DNA of 64,000 bases. Source: an uncultured Oscillospiraceae bacterium. GTDB lineage: Bacteria; Bacillota; Clostridia; Oscillospirales; Ruminococcaceae. The DNA lies in NCBI GenBank assembly GCA_910586535.1, contig CAJUHS010000014.1:13775-77774 (forward strand), given 5' to 3'. A program made the position numbers and the translations under genes. Of this stretch, positions 40,996 to 49,839 are shown one piece after another. Within the stretch, counting starts at the first letter, position 1; each line of letters opens with the position of its first letter. The notes beneath the pieces are model-generated. The model was not told the origin of the DNA. It worked only from the letters and a program-made list of their open reading frames with translations, and made no database searches.

Positions 40996-43107
40996 TTATT
41001 CGTTTATATCATTTCCATCATTGTCGTCATTGCCGTCATTATTGCTGCCGTTATTTTCATCAGGCTTCCGGGTATCCGCTTCGGTACCGCCGGAGCTGCT
41101 TTCGGAATTGCTTTCTCCCGTGATCTCCGCAGTATCTGAGGAGACCTTTTTGGCTTCGCTGTTTTCCGGTTTTTCGGTATCACTGGGATTTTCCGAAGCT
41201 GTATCGCTTTCAGCAACCTCGGCTTTGGCTTTTTCCTCGGCTTCCTTTTCCTCTGCGGAGGTAGGCTCGCCTTTCATAAGCTTTTCAAAATCCTTGCCGT
41301 CGATCTTTTCATGCTCCATGAGGTATTTTGCTACCTTGTGAAGATCGTCCATGTGTTCTTTGAGAACGTCCACTGTGCGCTCGTAGCACTCGTCGATAAT
41401 GCTTCTTACTTCCGAATCAATTTCCGACTGAACCTTTTCGGAGTGTCCCTTGCTGTGGCCGTAATCCATTCCCACAAATGGTTCGTCGTTATCGTCCGCA
41501 TAGACCACGGGACCAAGGTTTTCCGAAAAACCGTACTTTGTTATCATAGCCTTTGCAAGCTTGGTGGAACGCTTCAGATCGCTTACCGCACCTGCGGAGC
41601 CTTCGCCCAAAACAAGCTTTTCAGCCACACGTCCGCCCATGCATACAACTATTTCCTCTTTAAGCTTTCTTGCGGTAACGTTCAGCAGGGAGGGTTCTTT
41701 TTCGGGAAGATGTATTGTCATGCCTCCCGCCGAGCCTCTGGGGATAATAGTTACCTGGTGCACCTTATCCTGAGTTGGCATGTAGTAGGTGACTACCGCG
41801 TGACCTGCTTCGTGGTACGCAACAAGCTTTTTCTCTTCTTCGGTGACAACATGGCTTTTCTTTTCGGGACCCGCTATTACCTTAATAGTAGCCTCTTCGA
41901 TATCCTCTTTTGTAATTGATTTGCGGTTTTTACGGGCTGCCAAAAGTGCCGCTTCGTTGGCAAGGTTTTCAAGCTCCGCGCCCGTAAAGCCCGCCGTGGA
42001 CTGTGAAATTGTTTTCAGACTTACATCGGGAGCAAGAGGCTTGTTTTTGGTGTGTACTTTCAGAATTTCCTCTCTGCCCTTTACGTCTGGATAATTTACC
42101 ACTATCTGTCTGTCAAAACGTCCCGGACGGAGAAGAGCGGGATCAAGGATATCCTTACGGTTCGTAGCAGCCATAACGATTATCCCCTCGTTGCCCTCAA
42201 AGCCGTCCATTTCAACAAGGAGCTGGTTAAGGGTCTGTTCACGTTCGTCGTGACCGCCTCCGAGACCCGCGCCGCGGTGACGTCCCACAGCGTCTATTTC
42301 GTCTATAAAAACTATTGAGGGAGCGTTTTTCTTTGCAGTCTCAAAGAGATCGCGGACTCTCGACGCACCCACGCCCACAAACATTTCCACAAAGTCCGAA
42401 CCGGAAATTGAGAAGAACGGAACGCCCGCTTCGCCTGCAACAGCCTTTGCAAGCAGAGTTTTACCTGTGCCCGGAGGTCCCTCCAGAAGCACGCCTTTGG
42501 GTATTCTTGCACCCATTTCGGTATACTTTTTGGGATTTTTGAGAAAATCAACGATCTCGGCAAGCTCTTCCTTTTCCTCGTCCGCGCCCGCAACATCGTT
42601 GAAGGTGTTCTTTTTGTTCGCGGTATTCTTCACGTTGGCTTTGCCGAAATTGCTCATTTTTCCGCCGCCGCCCGCCTGTCTCATCATAAAAAAGAAGAAA
42701 AAGATCATCAGACCTATTATGAGAAGCGAAGGGAGCAGATTATAGAGCCAGGAGGTGTCCTGTATCTTGAAATACTCCATTTTCAGCGGCGCGCCGGGGT
42801 GCCGCTCGTTGTATTCCTTGCGGTAATTTTCCTCGCCCATCTGTATCTCGTTAAGGAAAACAGAAACGTTCGGAACAGTGTAGGTTATGGTTTCTTTGTT
42901 TTCGTCAACAACGATTACCAGCTCTCCCGTTCCTAAATCGAAAGTCATTTCCGAGACCTGATAGTTGTCGAAATACTGCATAATATCCGAATAGGTGTGT
43001 TCGGGCTGCGGCTTTGAAGCCTGACGGAGCAGAAGTACCGCCAGAGCAAGCGCGGAGATCATTACCACAGCGTAAATAATTATGCCCTTGTTGCTTTTTT
43101 TACCCAT
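40996..43107 (-). CDS. ftsH: ATP-dependent zinc metalloprotease FtsH
   Basis: A 703-residue FtsH: N-terminal helix, extracytoplasmic domain, second helix (LLPSLLIIGLMIFFFFFMM), AAA+ domain with GPPGTGKTLLAKAVAGEAGVPFF and second region of homology AATNRKDILDPALLRPGRFDRQI, and zinc site HEAGH. After the protease domain (about residue 620) comes an unusual tail of roughly 80 residues rich in Ser, Glu, Asp and Asn. It degrades membrane and some cytosolic proteins. Next to hpt and tilS as in Bacillus. Confidence 0.97.
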   Translation of the reverse strand: MGKKSNKGIIIYAVVMISALALAVLLLRQASKPQPEHTYSDIMQYFDNYQVSEMTFDLGTGELVIVVDENKETITYTVPNVSVFLNEIQMGEENYRKEYNERHPGAPLKMEYFKIQDTSWLYNLLPSLLIIGLMIFFFFFMMRQAGGGGKMSNFGKANVKNTANKKNTFNDVAGADEEKEELAEIVDFLKNPKKYTEMGARIPKGVLLEGPPGTGKTLLAKAVAGEAGVPFFSISGSDFVEMFVGVGASRVRDLFETAKKNAPSIVFIDEIDAVGRHRGAGLGGGHDEREQTLNQLLVEMDGFEGNEGIIVMAATNRKDILDPALLRPGRFDRQIVVNYPDVKGREEILKVHTKNKPLAPDVSLKTISQSTAGFTGAELENLANEAALLAARKNRKSITKEDIEEATIKVIAGPEKKSHVVTEEEKKLVAYHEAGHAVVTYYMPTQDKVHQVTIIPRGSAGGMTIHLPEKEPSLLNVTARKLKEEIVVCMGGRVAEKLVLGEGSAGAVSDLKRSTKLAKAMITKYGFSENLGPVVYADDNDEPFVGMDYGHSKGHSEKVQSEIDSEVRSIIDECYERTVDVLKEHMDDLHKVAKYLMEHEKIDGKDFEKLMKGEPTSAEEKEAEEKAKAEVAESDTASENPSDTEKPENSEAKKVSSDTAEITGESNSESSSGGTEADTRKPDENNGSNNDGNDDNDGNDINE

Positions 43108-43215
43108 TTGTTATCAATCCTTTCGTCGGGAACATATCGAACGATTCCCCTTTATTTATATGAAAATATAGAAATATTGAATTATCCCGTTTACTTGTAT
43201 TTGTCGTCAAAGTGC

Positions 43216-43758
43216 TCAGCCGCTTTCGTATTCAGCAATATATGGCAGGTTACGGAACTGTTCGGCACAGTCCAGACCGTATCCCACCAGAAAGACATCG
43301 GGAACGGTAAAAAGGGACATATCCGTTTCCAGAGGGACTACCCGTCTTTCCGGTTTGTCAAGGAGAGTCACCACCTCAAGGGAAAGCGGATCCCGCGCGG
43401 CTAACAGCTTTTTTATGTCTGCAAGAGTTCTGCCCGTGTCTATAATATCTTCAACTATAATAACGTGATATCGGCTCAGATCCTGCTCCAAGTCCATGGT
43501 AATGTTCACTATCCCCGACGAATCGGTGCCGTTATAGTAGCTTTTTGCACACATAAAGCCTATCTCGCAGGGAACGTCTATCGCTCTGCACAGATCTGCC
43601 AAAAATATAAACGCGCCCTTTAGAATGCTTACCAACAGCAAAGGCTTGCCTCGGTATTTTTCGGAAATTGCACTTCCCGCCTCGGCAATTTTACTTTTTA
43701 TTTCTTCCTCGGAAACTATTATTTTTCCGATATGATTTTCCTTGGTTATTACGTCCAT
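43216..43758 (-). CDS. hpt: Hypoxanthine phosphoribosyltransferase
   Basis: A 180-residue purine salvage enzyme: PRPP-binding VIIVEDIIDTGRTLADI, LLLVSILKGAFIFLADL and YVVGYGLD-like FLVGYGLDCAEQFRNLPYI. The ATG at 43758 (MDVITKENHIGKII) is preferred because GAAAGGA lies 14 bases upstream; the longer ATG at 43812 has no ribosome-binding site. It lies between tilS and ftsH, the conserved tilS-hpt-ftsH order of Firmicutes. Confidence 0.95.
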   Translation of the reverse strand: MDVITKENHIGKIIVSEEEIKSKIAEAGSAISEKYRGKPLLLVSILKGAFIFLADLCRAIDVPCEIGFMCAKSYYNGTDSSGIVNITMDLEQDLSRYHVIIVEDIIDTGRTLADIKKLLAARDPLSLEVVTLLDKPERRVVPLETDMSLFTVPDVFLVGYGLDCAEQFRNLPYIAEYESG

Positions 43759-43813
43759 TTCAGATATTTTTATCCTTTCCCGAAGTATTTCCGGTATTGT
43801 TTTTATCGGCATT

Positions 43814-45136
43814 TTAAATTTTTAATATTTCAATTTTAACAAAATTCTTTGTATCCGCGCTTATTTTAACCCTGTCGTCAAAGCCTATATGCTCAGCCCA
43901 GACAACGCCTTTTTCGTCCGCGATCACTGCGGATATTTCCCGCTCCTCCGGGGGCAGCTTTTCCTGAAGAAGCTTTCTAAGCTCCCGTGTGTGAGCCGCT
44001 CCTGCGGGCTTGATCCTGTCGCTTCTCAGGCGGTTTCGCAATATTACACCATTTAATATTTTATCATAATCCGCGTACCGAAAAGTTAATTTTTTATTAA
44101 TAATATCTTCTGCGTTCATATTTTCGTCTGTTTCTTTTGTAATTATCACCGTTTTATCACCAAAGAAGGGATATTTTCCCTCTCTGTCAATAATTACCGT
44201 TTCAGCAGGACGTTCCGCGGGACTTCTTTCTGGTACGATAACTACCCTGCCCTTTCGGCAGACCGCATAATATCCTCCGTCAAGAGAAATTTTTACCGCG
44301 TTCTTTGCTCCGACGGCAGTCCGCCATACCTCCGAGACTCTTTCGGCGTTTGTTTTAAGCTTATGCGCCCTTAAAAGATTTATGACGACCCTTTTTCCAA
44401 CCGCGGGGTGAAGCTCCCGCAGGTCGGCGTTTTTTTGCCGCGCCGCTTCTTTTGAAAGGAAGTCCTCGTCCTCCGCAAGTGAGACCGTCATTGCCGCCGT
44501 GCAGCTTGGAAAGGCTTTGTGAACGGCTTCCATCTCGGGCATTATCCTGTGGCGTATCCTGTTCCGCGAATAATCGTCGGAAAGATTGGTGCTGTCGGTA
44601 ACAAAGCCCTGACCTTTTTCCCCAAGGAATGCTTCTATTTCCTCACGGGTACAGAAAAGCAGGGGGCGTATAATTTTTCCTCTCACTGGAGGTATCCCCG
44701 TCAGACCTTTCAGCCCCGTGCCTCTTGCCATGCGGAAAAGCACAGTCTCCGCGTTGTCGTTGAGGTTATGGGCGGTGGATATTTTGTCGGCGGGGAGCTG
44801 CGAAAAAATACCGTACCGCATTTCCCTCGCGCCTGTTTCCACAGATACCCCGAGAGAATGTGAAAAAGCCGCCGCGTCCTTTCTGAAAACCGTCAGAGGG
44901 ACATTAAGCCTTTCGCACAGATCGCGGCAGAAAGCCTCGTCCCTGTCGCTTTCCGCGCCGCGGAGCATATGATTTATGTGTACCGCCGTGACCTTTACGC
45001 CAAGCGTTGGAGACAGCTCCAAAAGAGCAAGAAGCAGCGCAACGCTGTCAGCACCGCCCGAAAGAGCGCAGCAAACAGTTTCGCCGTCCTGCAGCATATT
45101 AAATTTTTGAATTACAGATTTGATTTTTTCAAGCAT
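43814..45136 (-). CDS. tilS: tRNA(Ile)-lysidine synthase TilS
   Basis: A 440-residue enzyme that puts lysidine on C34 of tRNA-Ile(CAU). P-loop CALSGGADSVALLLALLEL near residue 24, GHNLNDNAETVLFRMARG-type STAHNLNDNAETVLFRMARGTGLKGL, and RPLLFCTREEIEAFL. C-terminal domain follows (KLTFRYADYDKILNGVILRNRLRSDRIKP). Essential for reading AUA. Ribosome-binding site is weak. Confidence 0.96.
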   Translation of the reverse strand: MLEKIKSVIQKFNMLQDGETVCCALSGGADSVALLLALLELSPTLGVKVTAVHINHMLRGAESDRDEAFCRDLCERLNVPLTVFRKDAAAFSHSLGVSVETGAREMRYGIFSQLPADKISTAHNLNDNAETVLFRMARGTGLKGLTGIPPVRGKIIRPLLFCTREEIEAFLGEKGQGFVTDSTNLSDDYSRNRIRHRIMPEMEAVHKAFPSCTAAMTVSLAEDEDFLSKEAARQKNADLRELHPAVGKRVVINLLRAHKLKTNAERVSEVWRTAVGAKNAVKISLDGGYYAVCRKGRVVIVPERSPAERPAETVIIDREGKYPFFGDKTVIITKETDENMNAEDIINKKLTFRYADYDKILNGVILRNRLRSDRIKPAGAAHTRELRKLLQEKLPPEEREISAVIADEKGVVWAEHIGFDDRVKISADTKNFVKIEILKI

Positions 45137-45175
45137 ACCTGTTTCCGATCTGTCTGATTGATTTATTGAAGATAA

Positions 45176-46513
45176 TTACTCCGCCTGTCTGCTTACTCCT
45201 GTAAAAAGCTGGTACTGTCCACTGAAGCGGAGATTTACCGTACCCGTTTCGCCGTGACGGTTTTTTGCAACAATACATTCCGCAATGGTGGGGTCTGGAG
45301 TGTCCTTGTTGTAGTAAGCGTCGCGGTACAAAAACATAACGATATCCGCGTCCTGCTCGATAGAACCCGATTCACGCAGGTCGGACAGCATCGGACGCTT
45401 GTCAGTACGCGATTCAACAGCACGGGAAAGCTGTGACAGCGTGATAACGGGAATATCCAGCTCCTTAGCCATAAGCTTCAGCTGACGGGTTATTTCGGAA
45501 ATTTCGTTAACGCGGTTTTCAATTCTTCTGCTTGAATTCATGAGCTGCAAATAGTCTATTATAACAAGCCCCGGCCTTTTAAGTCGGCGCAGCTTGGCTT
45601 TCATCTGGGGTACGGTTATTCCCGCGGTGTCGTCAAGGTAGATATTCATTCCCGAAAGACTTTCCGCGCCCTTGGCAAGCTTTGTCCACTGGTCGCCGGA
45701 GATGTTTCCTTTCATCAGATAGTCAAGCTCCACAAAGCTTTCCGAGGACAGCATACGGGTAACGTTCTGCTCTTTTGACATCTCAAGGGAAAAAATAACG
45801 GCTTCGGAGTCCTTGTTGTGCCTTGCGAAATTCGCCGCAAGATTAAGGGCGAAAACTGATTTTCCCATAGCGGGACGGGCGGCTACTATTATAAGGTCGG
45901 ATCTGCTGAGACCTGTTATAACGTGGTCAAGGTCTGCAAAGCCGGATTTCGCACCCACATAAAGCTCCTTGTCGGGACCCGATTTCCTGCCCAGCTCGTC
46001 GTATGCTTCAAGGACTACCTCGTCGATTTTTACCAGACCGTCCACCGACTTGCCCTTGCGTATATCGTAAATTTTCTGTTCGGCAAAGTCAAGAAGCTGC
46101 TGAGCGGTTTCCTGTCCCGCGGAGGCGGCTTCGATTATCTCTTTCGCGGAGGTTATCAGGCTTCTGGTGTAGTATTTTTCCTCTACTATCTTGCAGTAGC
46201 TCTCGATATTCTTTGTGGTGGGAACGCCCTCCATAACGGCGGCGAGATATTCCTTACCCGCCGTGGAGCTTTCAAAGATACCGTCCTTGACCGCTTCGTT
46301 TATAACGGTGATGATATCAGCGTTCACGCCCAGAGAAAAGAGACGTATGATTATTGCAAAAAGATCGCGGTGCTTTGAAACATAGAAGCTTTCGGGCTTT
46401 ATGTAGTTCATAGCAACCGAGAGTGATTCCGGATCGAGAAGAAGCGCGCCCAGTACGGTTTGCTCCGCTTCAAGGTTATAGGGCAGCTCGACCGAGCTTA
46501 TATCAAAATCCAT
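45176..46513 (-). CDS. dnaB: Replicative DNA helicase DnaB
   Basis: A 445-residue hexameric helicase. N-terminal domain YNLEAEQTVLGALLLDP, RecA-like motor with Walker A VAARPAMGKSVFAL, Walker B LVIIDYLQLM, QLSRAVESRTDKRPMLSDLRESGSIEQDADIVMFLYRD. It unwinds DNA at the fork. Located downstream of rplI with two small genes between, close to the Bacillus rplI-dnaC arrangement. Confidence 0.97.
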   Translation of the reverse strand: MDFDISSVELPYNLEAEQTVLGALLLDPESLSVAMNYIKPESFYVSKHRDLFAIIIRLFSLGVNADIITVINEAVKDGIFESSTAGKEYLAAVMEGVPTTKNIESYCKIVEEKYYTRSLITSAKEIIEAASAGQETAQQLLDFAEQKIYDIRKGKSVDGLVKIDEVVLEAYDELGRKSGPDKELYVGAKSGFADLDHVITGLSRSDLIIVAARPAMGKSVFALNLAANFARHNKDSEAVIFSLEMSKEQNVTRMLSSESFVELDYLMKGNISGDQWTKLAKGAESLSGMNIYLDDTAGITVPQMKAKLRRLKRPGLVIIDYLQLMNSSRRIENRVNEISEITRQLKLMAKELDIPVITLSQLSRAVESRTDKRPMLSDLRESGSIEQDADIVMFLYRDAYYNKDTPDPTIAECIVAKNRHGETGTVNLRFSGQYQLFTGVSRQAE

Positions 46514-46542
46514 TTAAATATCTCCTTTTAGAGGATAGAGGG

Positions 46543-46815
46543 TTAGACGCTGTTGCTTTCAATTTTTAAAGAGTCGCTGAACTTCTTAAGATCCTTTTTC
46601 CTGCCGGCTGAAAGAGCGTTGTACTCGGTGTTGGTTATCGCTCCCTCCAGAACGTACAAATGCACAAGGCACACGTTCGGGTAAGCATTTTTCAGCCGCG
46701 AAAAAGCCTCTTCCGCACCTGTAAAGATAAGCTCTTCGGCTGTGTCTATTCCCACGGAGGCAAGCTTTTTTGACATCTCTTTGCCTATATTTATCATTGA
46801 GGTTAATTCCGCCAT
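46543..46815 (-). CDS. TfoX C-terminal domain protein
   Basis: A 90-residue protein consisting only of the TfoX/Sxy C-terminal helix-hairpin-helix-like domain: MINIGKEMSKKLASVGIDTAEELIFTGAEEAFSRLKNAYPNVCLVHLYVLEGAITN. Stand-alone domains of this sort are common in Firmicutes and their role is not established; regulation of competence cannot be inferred. AAAGGA precedes the start. Confidence 0.88.
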   Translation of the reverse strand: MAELTSMINIGKEMSKKLASVGIDTAEELIFTGAEEAFSRLKNAYPNVCLVHLYVLEGAITNTEYNALSAGRKKDLKKFSDSLKIESNSV

Positions 46816-46872
46816 ATTTCCGATCCTTTGTTATCAGTTAAAAATAATTTACGCAGGATACATACCTCACCC

Positions 46873-47202
46873 TTACGATAAAGTTTCCTTAAATATCCGA
46901 ACCAAAATATCCGCGGGAAGTTCCTGTTCCGCAAAAATTTGCAGCATACCTTTTGGAGTGATCTTGTACCCCGACAGCTCGTCTCCGTGCGAAACAACAG
47001 CCGCCGCTTCCACATTGATGTGATCCTTGAACGGAATCAGCCGTACGAATTTTTCTCCGGCATAATAGCTTGGAAGCTTTGCCCACAGCTTTTCGCAGAT
47101 TTCGCGGGAAGCACTTTCCAAAAGCGTTTCCCGTAAATCGTAAAAAAGCTTCTTTATTTCATCGGGATATTTTTCAAGGTAATTTTCAACGTCCCTGTTC
47201 AC
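46873..47202 (-). CDS. DUF1801-family protein
   Basis: A 109-residue protein of the YdhG/DUF1801 fold: YPDEIKKLFYDLRETLLE, then CEKLWAKLPSYYAGEKFVRLIPFKDHINVEA. It starts with GTG two bases after the rplI stop, with GAGGA inside the rplI end, so its translation is coupled to L9. Function unknown. Confidence 0.85.
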   Translation of the reverse strand: MNRDVENYLEKYPDEIKKLFYDLRETLLESASREICEKLWAKLPSYYAGEKFVRLIPFKDHINVEAAAVVSHGDELSGYKITPKGMLQIFAEQELPADILVRIFKETLS

Positions 47203-47203
47203 G

Positions 47204-47650
47204 TTATTCCTCGGTGACCTCTACGGTGATCTTCTCGGAAATTCCCGCAAGGAATTTTATCTCCGCGGAATAAGTACCGAAAGCCTTTATCTCGGAATCA
47301 AGTGAGACTTTCTTTTTATCCACTTTAACTCCGAACTGCTCCGAGATCAGGTCGGCAACCGCTGCGGCAGTAACGGCTCCGAAAAGCTTTCCGCCCTGTC
47401 CCGCCTTTGCCTTGCAGATAACGGTCTTTCCCTTCAGCTTGGCGGCGGCTTCTCCTGCCTCCTGCTTTGCAACGTCGGCTTTGTGCTGCTCGGAGGACTT
47501 CTTGCCCGCTAAGTCGGACATATTCTTAGCCGTAGCCTCAACCGCAAGACCCTTTCCCAAAAGGAAATTTCTTGCGTAGCCGTCGGATACTTCCTTAACG
47601 TCGCCCTTTTTGGCGGTACCCTTAACGTCCTGTAAAAAAATAACTTTCAT
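47204..47650 (-). CDS. rplI: 50S ribosomal protein L9
   Basis: A 148-residue bL9: MKVIFLQDVKGTAKKGDVKEVSDGYARNFLLGKGLAVEAT is the N-terminal rRNA-binding domain, followed by the long helix and C-terminal domain. Leads a run with the DUF1801, TfoX-like and dnaB genes. Confidence 0.98.
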   Translation of the reverse strand: MKVIFLQDVKGTAKKGDVKEVSDGYARNFLLGKGLAVEATAKNMSDLAGKKSSEQHKADVAKQEAGEAAAKLKGKTVICKAKAGQGGKLFGAVTAAAVADLISEQFGVKVDKKKVSLDSEIKAFGTYSAEIKFLAGISEKITVEVTEE

Positions 47651-47699
47651 GACTATTTCTCCTTTTTAATGTTTTTTCGTATGTTTTGTAATATTCAGA

Positions 47700-47718
47700 G
47701 GCGGATTCTGTATCCGTC
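47700..47718. repeat. Intergenic hairpin, GGCGGAT...ATCCGTC
   Basis: Seven-pair stem (one G-U) with loop TCTGT in the gap between gdpP and rplI; family member. Confidence 0.55.
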
Positions 47719-47782
47719 CGCCGTTCATTTCAGCTTTCCCGCAGACAGATATGAAATCAGCCCTTACGGTTATATATTCTTA

Positions 47783-49777
47783 TTACGAAATATTCGCGAT
47801 GTGCTCGTCTATTGCGCTGATAAGCTTAGCCTTTGCTTCGTGAACATTTATCCCGCTGAACTGCGCCGCCGCCATGGTCTGGTGTCCGCCGCCGCCCAGC
47901 TTTTCCATGATTATCTGAACGTTCATTGCTCCCAGAGACCTTGCGGAGATGTTTATCCCCCCGTCGGGAGTACAGAAAATAACAAAGCTTGCGTCCACGC
48001 CCGCTATGCCCAGCATTTCGTCAGCAGCCTGCGCGGAGCTTACCCTTGCGTCGGGAGAACCGCTGTCGTCCGCCGCGATGGCGCACCTGTTATAGATTTC
48101 CGCGCCCGAAACCAGCTGAGAGCGGTGCTTGATGCACTCAAAGTCGTTTGCGAACAGACCCTTTACCGCAACCATGTCCGCGCCGAGCTTTCTCAGGAAA
48201 GCCGCCGCCTCAAAGGTACGCACGCCTGTACGCATAACAAAATCCTTTGTGTCAAGCATTATTCCCGCCAGCATAGCGTCCGCGTAATAGCTGGAGAGCT
48301 TGTCTATTCCCGAGAAGTACTGGATAAGCTCGGCGACCATTTCACTTGCCGAGGAAGCATAGGGCTCATGGTGGAAAATTACTGCGTTGTCAATGTAATT
48401 CACCGTCTGGCGGTGATGGTCTATAACGGCGATGTGTTTGGCGCGCTCGTATATCTCGGCGCTTTCGATAATGTCCTTGTTGTGGGTGTCAACAACTATC
48501 AGCAAAGTGTTGTCGTTCATTTTCCCGAGAGCCTCTTCCGGAGAGATGAATACAGGCAGCTCGTCGGTAAGGTTTTCATTGAGACGGTTTATAATGGGCT
48601 TTGCAAGATTCCTTTCGGGGTCAACTGCCATGTAAGCCTCTATTTCCGGATTGAGACGCCTTACCGCGCCGCACATACCCGCTCCTGAGCCAACGCTGTC
48701 AAGATCGCCGTAGCGGTGTCCCATAACGATAACGCCGGAGGAGGAATTGATAAGCTCCGCAAGAGCGGTTGCGACAAATCTGGTTTTGACCTTTGTGGAC
48801 TTTTCGATCCCCTTTGTGACTCCGCCGAAAAACTCAAAGCCGTTTTCGTTTTTAACGGCGACCTGGTCTCCGCCTCTGCCCTGAGCCATTTCAAGAGCAT
48901 GCTTCGCGTCCTGTTCCGCTTCTGAGATATTTGCCGCTCCCGTTCCAACGCCTATTGAAAGCGTAACGGGTGATTTTTCCGAAACGGGTATCTTTCTGAC
49001 GTTGTCGAGAATTTTGAACTTGTCCTCCGCCATTTTTTTAAGGTCCCGCTCTTCGGCGACGGCGATAAACTTGTCGTTGGAAAGCTTCCTCAGCAGACTG
49101 TTGTGCTCGTCGAAATAATTTTCAAGGAGCTTGTCCGCCTGTATCATGATGTGAGCCTTTTCGCTGTCCTTTTCGCCCGAAAGTATCTCCTCGTAGTTGT
49201 CCACGGAGATTATCATTACCGCCGGGCGGATATCGTTGAAGCGTCCCTCCAGAGTGATATAGTCGCTGATATCGTCGAAATACAGCAAAGTCAGGTCGGA
49301 GATAAGCTCAGAGTCGGAGTCCCGCTTTTCGGTGGTTACCGCCGATATCCTGAAATGTCCCGTTTCATAGTTTACAGTGACATTTTTGTTTTCAAAGGTT
49401 TTCTGGAGGTCGATGTTAATGACCTTGGTGATGTGCAGACCGAAAGCGTCCCCGCCGTATACCTGCTCCGTAAAGGCGATATTGTACCATACTATAATGC
49501 CCTCCCCGTCGATGATGACCGCAGGCGCAGGAAACTTATAGAGGGAGTCCCTCTCGGTAAGATTGAGCTGGGATTCCATTTCGGTAACGAATTTGTGCAG
49601 GTTTTTCTGGGACGCGGAAAAAAGCGTCAGATACGCCAGAGCTGTCAGCGACGTTATCGCCAGCAGAGTCCAGAAGCGTACCTCGTCCGTATCGTACAGT
49701 GAAAATGCGCACGCCAGCGATACCACCACAAGCAGCATCGAGACCATTTTAAAAGCCGTCCAGCGTTTTCCTTTCAT
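47783..49777 (-). CDS. gdpP: Cyclic-di-AMP phosphodiesterase GdpP
   Basis: A 664-residue membrane protein: two helices (about 10-55), PAS-like domain (FPAPAVIIDGEGIIVWYNIAFTEQVYG), degenerate GGDEF domain (VTLSIGVG region, no GGDEF), and catalytic DHH-DHHA1 phosphoesterase (GHRYGDLDSVGSG, VVDTHNKDI, AVIDHHRQTVNYIDNA, and C-terminal GGGGHQTMAAAQ). It hydrolyses c-di-AMP and so tunes potassium and cell-wall homeostasis. Upstream of rplI as in Bacillus (gdpP-rplI-dnaC). Confidence 0.95.
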   Translation of the reverse strand: MKGKRWTAFKMVSMLLVVVSLACAFSLYDTDEVRFWTLLAITSLTALAYLTLFSASQKNLHKFVTEMESQLNLTERDSLYKFPAPAVIIDGEGIIVWYNIAFTEQVYGGDAFGLHITKVINIDLQKTFENKNVTVNYETGHFRISAVTTEKRDSDSELISDLTLLYFDDISDYITLEGRFNDIRPAVMIISVDNYEEILSGEKDSEKAHIMIQADKLLENYFDEHNSLLRKLSNDKFIAVAEERDLKKMAEDKFKILDNVRKIPVSEKSPVTLSIGVGTGAANISEAEQDAKHALEMAQGRGGDQVAVKNENGFEFFGGVTKGIEKSTKVKTRFVATALAELINSSSGVIVMGHRYGDLDSVGSGAGMCGAVRRLNPEIEAYMAVDPERNLAKPIINRLNENLTDELPVFISPEEALGKMNDNTLLIVVDTHNKDIIESAEIYERAKHIAVIDHHRQTVNYIDNAVIFHHEPYASSASEMVAELIQYFSGIDKLSSYYADAMLAGIMLDTKDFVMRTGVRTFEAAAFLRKLGADMVAVKGLFANDFECIKHRSQLVSGAEIYNRCAIAADDSGSPDARVSSAQAADEMLGIAGVDASFVIFCTPDGGINISARSLGAMNVQIIMEKLGGGGHQTMAAAQFSGINVHEAKAKLISAIDEHIANIS

Positions 49778-49798
49778 AGCGTTTTTCCTTTCGGTTTT

Positions 49799-49812
49799 AG
49801 TTAACGTTAACT
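49799..49812. repeat. 14-bp palindrome upstream of gdpP
   Basis: AGTTAACGTTAACT followed by two more GTTAAG/GTTAAC half units up to 49830, 22 bp before gdpP. Operator or chance; no regulator can be named. Confidence 0.4.
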
Positions 49813-49839
49813 GCCGTTAAGCCGGTTAAGCAAATTAGA